Source: Mytilus californianus (taxonomy: Eukaryota; Mollusca; Bivalvia; Mytilida; Mytilidae). From it: a DNA stretch of 64,000 bases. The notes below the pieces were generated by a model. The model was not told the origin of the DNA, ran no database searches, and was given only the letters and a program-made list of their open reading frames with translations. The DNA lies in NCBI RefSeq assembly GCF_021869535.1, contig NW_026262668.1, positions 15,236,348 through 15,300,347 on the forward strand, read 5' to 3'. The first letter of the stretch is position 1, and each line of letters starts with the position of its first letter. Shown piece after piece: positions 59,799 through 64,000 of the stretch. The translations under genes were made by a program, and so were the position numbers.

Positions 59799-61545
59799 TT
59801 TGCAATCATACAGCAACAAATATGATAGGGCCAAAAAGTTAAAAACACAAGTTTTGAAATCTATCAAATAAATTTTCACATGAATTTGAATTTTGTTTCA
59901 AATATTGGCCGTTTTTTCATCCTACATGATTTGCACATTGGTGATATTTTAATGAAAATGCCAAATTTCCCAAAGGTTTTCAGATTTTATCATCATGTCC
60001 GTTCGTCAATACAATTGAAGATGAAAGAACCGAACTATTGTTTGTATTAATAATTTGACGGGTCATTTATGGTTTGAATGGTCTGTTTAGAGTCCTTGGA
60101 TTTTTTTCCACTTGGTTCATCTTTTGCCTATTCAAACATTGGTATCGAGCGGTAACTTATTTTGATTCAGCCAAAAGTAAAAAGTGAACCTTGCTTATTA
60201 CAAATTTTGATACAAACGTTTATCGGTTTCAGGATATCCGTTGGGGTTTCAGTTTTTGGTACGTTTTTGATTGCAAAATATAAATACACTACACGTTGTC
60301 AGTTGAAATTAGTAAACAGTTTTCAGAGAAGCGGGTTTTTATCCCAAATAAACTGGAAAAGGACATAGAAGTGTCCATTTTGAAAATAAGAGTAACACAT
60401 ACTTGTATAGGTAATTGAATTGGATATCTAATTAAACTTGTTGCTATCTTTTTGACCACATCTTGTGTTGTCCCTATCTTTTATTATTTTAAATTAACAC
60501 AAACTAACAGGTTGGAGATAACTACTTAGCTACGTCAATAGGAAAGAGAGAGAGAGAGAGCATATGTTTAGTGCACTTAAAGTACTTCTCTAATCAAAGT
60601 AGAACGTATTGACTTGACGTTTTTTCTCGACTACGAACACTCTGATTTTTAGATACTGAAAAAATAGTTATAAAAAATCTTGTGACGATGAATACATTAA
60701 AAATTAACATAGATATCTTAAATTGATTCCAGACATATCCTGCTCCACTGGTGAAATGTCAAAATTATGTTTTACCAGTTCTCGTAACGTACCAATTTGA
60801 AAGACAACGTGGTAGGACCGTAAAATCACGTAAAATAATTATGTTGCTGCACTTCTTATCTTACAAGAAGACACTTTGGCGTTCACAATTTTCAAATTCT
60901 GTTTATCACCTTCAAAACTGTTCAAAAAGGGTAAGTTTACGTGTTGTACCGTGTTGAAATTTTAGATTTTTAAACTTAGGTATTAACACTTTAAAGTTCA
61001 TTTTCACTATTGAAGTGTATAAGTTTACAAAATGTGGATAATTAACTTTTTTCAAATTATCTCAAACTGTGATCAGATTTCTCAGCAGGTGCCAATTATG
61101 GATCTTATCATCATTTAGAATGTTCTCAATCAGAATGATGTATCGCAAACGTCTCCAATTTTTTCATCTTTTATTAATTTTAAGGTTTAGTTAAATGCTT
61201 CCGTTTTTCAAAAGCTACTGATACTCATCAATAAATTAACTGTCTCCGATTTCTGTTTTACCGTATTATCAAATAAGCACAGTCCATCATAATAAGTAAG
61301 TGCATTTAAACAGAGTTCAATGGCTGTTAAAAATGTTTCAATTTCGCTTGCAATCTGCATGTCAGAATATGACAGTTACTTCACGTTTCCTCAGAAGTTA
61401 AATACAATTGGTTTTAATTTTGTTTTTCAATATGTTTTTAAATTACCTCGGAGGTTACTTAAATGTTTATTGTGTTTTAATTTATGGCACATAGTCCTCT
61501 ACACACCTTTTAAAAAATTCAAAGCAAAGGACTAGCACTCTTATT
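59799..61545. other. Intergenic, no supported gene
   Basis: Only an (AG)n run at about 60541-60560 stands out. No recurrent family or coding-like frame. Confidence 0.45.
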
Positions 61546-62921
61546 GCGATTATTAAGACTCGCCATGACCATACCAGTCAATCCTAAGACTGGTCCCAAG
61601 CACAACAGTTGCTCCAAATACTGGGCATCAGCACGACAACCAATCTCCATGTTGGTTATTTGCAAATTTAACCGATCTTCAAACTATTCCTTAGCCTCAC
61701 AGTTGATCTTAAAACTATTTAACAGCACGACAGCAAGACTGGTCACCTGCACATCAGTTGATATGAAGACAACAGTCAATATTTAGACTATTGATCAGCA
61801 CCAAAATTGATCTTAAAGCTGGTCATCAGAACAAAAGCCGTCGTTAAAACTGTTTATTTTTCACCACCATAGCCGATCTTACGACAGTTCATCAGGAAGA
61901 CAACCGATCTTAAGGCTGGTCGTTAGCTCGACAGCCGATCTTAGCGTTTACCGTCAGCACGACTTGCGATGTAAACGCTGGTCAACAGCACGACATCCGA
62001 TCTTAAGGTTGATACTTAGTAATCATTACGACCGTCGATCTTTAAACTGGTCATCGGCACGACAGTTTATCTTTAGATTGGTCATCACACGAAAGTCGAT
62101 CTAAAGACTAGTCATCAGCACGACGGTTGATCTTTAGACTGGTCATCAGCACGACATACGATATTAAGTCTGGTCATCAACACGACAGTCGATATTAAGA
62201 CTGGTCATCAGCACGACAATTGATCTTTAGACTGGTCATCAGCACGACAGTCGATCTTTAAACTGGACATTAGCACGACAGTCAATCTTAAAGCTGGTCA
62301 TCAGCACGACAGCTGATCTAAATACTCGTCATCAGCACGATATCCGATCTTAAGGCTGGGCATCAGCACGGTTACTGATCTTAAGGCTCGTCGTCAACAT
62401 GGCAACCGAACTCAGTCTGTCTGGTCATTAGCACGGCATTCGATATTAAGGCTCGCCATCAGCACGGCAGTCGATTTTAAGGCTGGTCATCAGCACGACA
62501 GTCGATCTGAAGGCTGGTCATCAACACGACAGTAGATATTAAGGCTCGTCATCAGCACAACAGTCGATCTGAAGGCTGGTCATTAGCATGAAATTCGATC
62601 TTAAGGCTGGTCATCAGCACGACAGCCGATCTTGATGCTGATCATTAACACGCCAGTAGATATTAAGGCTCGTCATCAGCACAACAGTCGAGCTCAGGCT
62701 GGTCATTAGCACGACAGTCGATCTGGTTTTCCACAAAACTCGATTCATCAATCTTAGAGCCAATCTCATGATTTTTAATCGGGGCAAAAACGACTATTAA
62801 ACTGCTTATCTGCACAACAGTCGATATTTAGACTGGTCACCAGTACAACAGCTATGTTAGTCTTAAGACTAATCGTCTCCACAAAAGCTTATTTGACCGC
62901 TGGTCATCAGCATGACTGCGG
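61546..62921. repeat. Minisatellite, 31-bp unit, ~44 copies
   Basis: Degenerate tandem array of a unit close to CTGGTCATCAGCACGACAGT plus CGATCTTAAGA. The centre (62040-62720) is best preserved; both ends are more diverged and 62724-62800 is a break. A 124-bp (4-unit) higher-order period is visible: AGTAGATATTAAGGCTCGTC at 62531 recurs at 62655. The 80-codon frame at 61544-61786 is a by-product. Confidence 0.95.
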
Positions 62922-63789
62922 TTAATTAAAAATAATTACATTACATGTAAACTATGTTAGAATCCGTAATTATGATTAGCTGACAACAATCGCGAGGCAC
63001 TTCAATATCATATCTTATTTCCGTATAAAATACAACAGCTATGGCTGCACGTGCTATCCGTCATAATGTTAATTGAATTTCTTGGTTGTATCATAAAAAT
63101 GACATAAGAATTGAATGCTTCTTTTTATAATTTTATAGGGTTGTAAAAGTGTTGATCGTGTGCACATTTTTAATATGAAGCGCGGAATACAAAATGTGCT
63201 TCGGTCAACGTTTTTTACACCCCATTGGAATTATAAAAAGAATCATGCCATTCTTTATTAAAACCAACAGCAACAAAAACAGATTTAAAGACTATCAAAG
63301 TCATACAAATAGGAAAATGATTACTATTACGTGTATCTTTTACTCAATATTATCAATCATAGCACTTTATATTTCGTGCGTCCGAAACTATTTTTTTAAT
63401 TCATCCTCGTCAAGATGTTCTAACCCATAGAATTCAAAACCAAAGAGGCAGAAAAATACGAGGAGTTATATGACCAAACGGTACATAAAATTGGTTGTTG
63501 TTTTTTTTTCTGATAAATTTCCAAAACAGTAAGTGATATGCGCCATTACACAAAGAAAACGATAAGTATTGCACAAATCAAACAAAAGTATAAAAGAATG
63601 ATACCGATTTCGAAGCCAAAAGCCGCCAAAATTTAACTTAGCCAGAAGCAGTTGTAACCTATGTTTAGGAAATTAACATGAATAACTTTAAAATATTCAA
63701 AGTGAACCATTTATTTCTGGTCAGAACCTGGAGCTGACTACTGAAGTCTTTATTATTTATTTGAAATATGTTTAGAATTCGAATATTTG
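62922..63789. other. Intergenic, no supported feature
   Basis: AT-rich, no recurrent family. The 78-codon frame at 63194-63430 is not recognisable. Confidence 0.45.
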
Positions 63790-63960
63790 TAAATTGAAAT
63801 AAAACCCTGTAAATTTCATGCGTCTGGCGAGTTTTCTGGATTTACCTTCACAAATGCTCAAACCCAAACATTTGAAAGACAGGAATGTATAAATACGTAG
63901 AAACGATTGGAGACCTGAAAAGAATAGCCAAATTCAGCTAAGGTCAATTTTGGAGGGAAT
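63790..63960 (-). repeat. Family C repeat
   Basis: TTTCTGGATTTACCTTCACA, CAAACATTTGAAAGACAGGA and AATAGCCAAATTCAGCTAAG are the reverse complement of the family C order. Confidence 0.75.
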
Positions 63961-64000
63961 TTAAAACTTTTTTTATTTTAATTAGCAATTATTTAATTTA

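Noticed and set aside
61546-62921. CRISPR-like array
   Set aside because: The repeats are adjacent with no unique spacers, and the host is an animal; this is a minisatellite.

Overview
The window is AT-rich, intron-bearing animal DNA. It holds one gene I can support: a BarH-like (BARHL) homeobox gene on the + strand, coding exons 44269-44713, 49813-50035 and 53737-54019. The exons join in phase and encode 316 residues. The remaining ~90% is non-coding DNA crowded with old interspersed repeats. Several of these, such as the element at 42130-42990, the 'cgtctggcgc' family and the 'gagcaggatctgc' family, match repeats I remember from marine mussels (Mytilus). A mussel-like bivalve is therefore my best guess. 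It rests on memory and on the BARHL sequence, not on a search.

Layout. 1-43000: no supportable gene; repeat families (called A to H here), one tRNA-derived SINE, three fold-back elements (295-442, 10296-10426, 26324-26472), and broken Penelope-like reverse transcriptase pieces (32795-33100, 33960-34560, 38570-38760). 43000-44268: repeat-poor DNA just upstream of the gene. 44269-54019: BARHL, with introns of 5099 and 3701 bp. Intron 1 carries four microsatellites and several repeats; intron 2 carries two repeats near its start and a repeat-free stretch before exon 3. 54020-54435: 3'UTR with two poly(A) signals. 54436-64000: more repeats, a 5'-truncated Penelope-like copy with its 3' tail (58798-59798), and a 1.4-kb minisatellite of 31-bp units (61546-62921).

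There is no operon or multi-gene system here. BARHL is expected to be a neural developmental transcription factor, and the surrounding gene-poor DNA may hold its enhancers. Repeat family boundaries were judged by eye and are good to about 10-30 bp. Most other open frames are short, start at non-ATG codons and look like chance.
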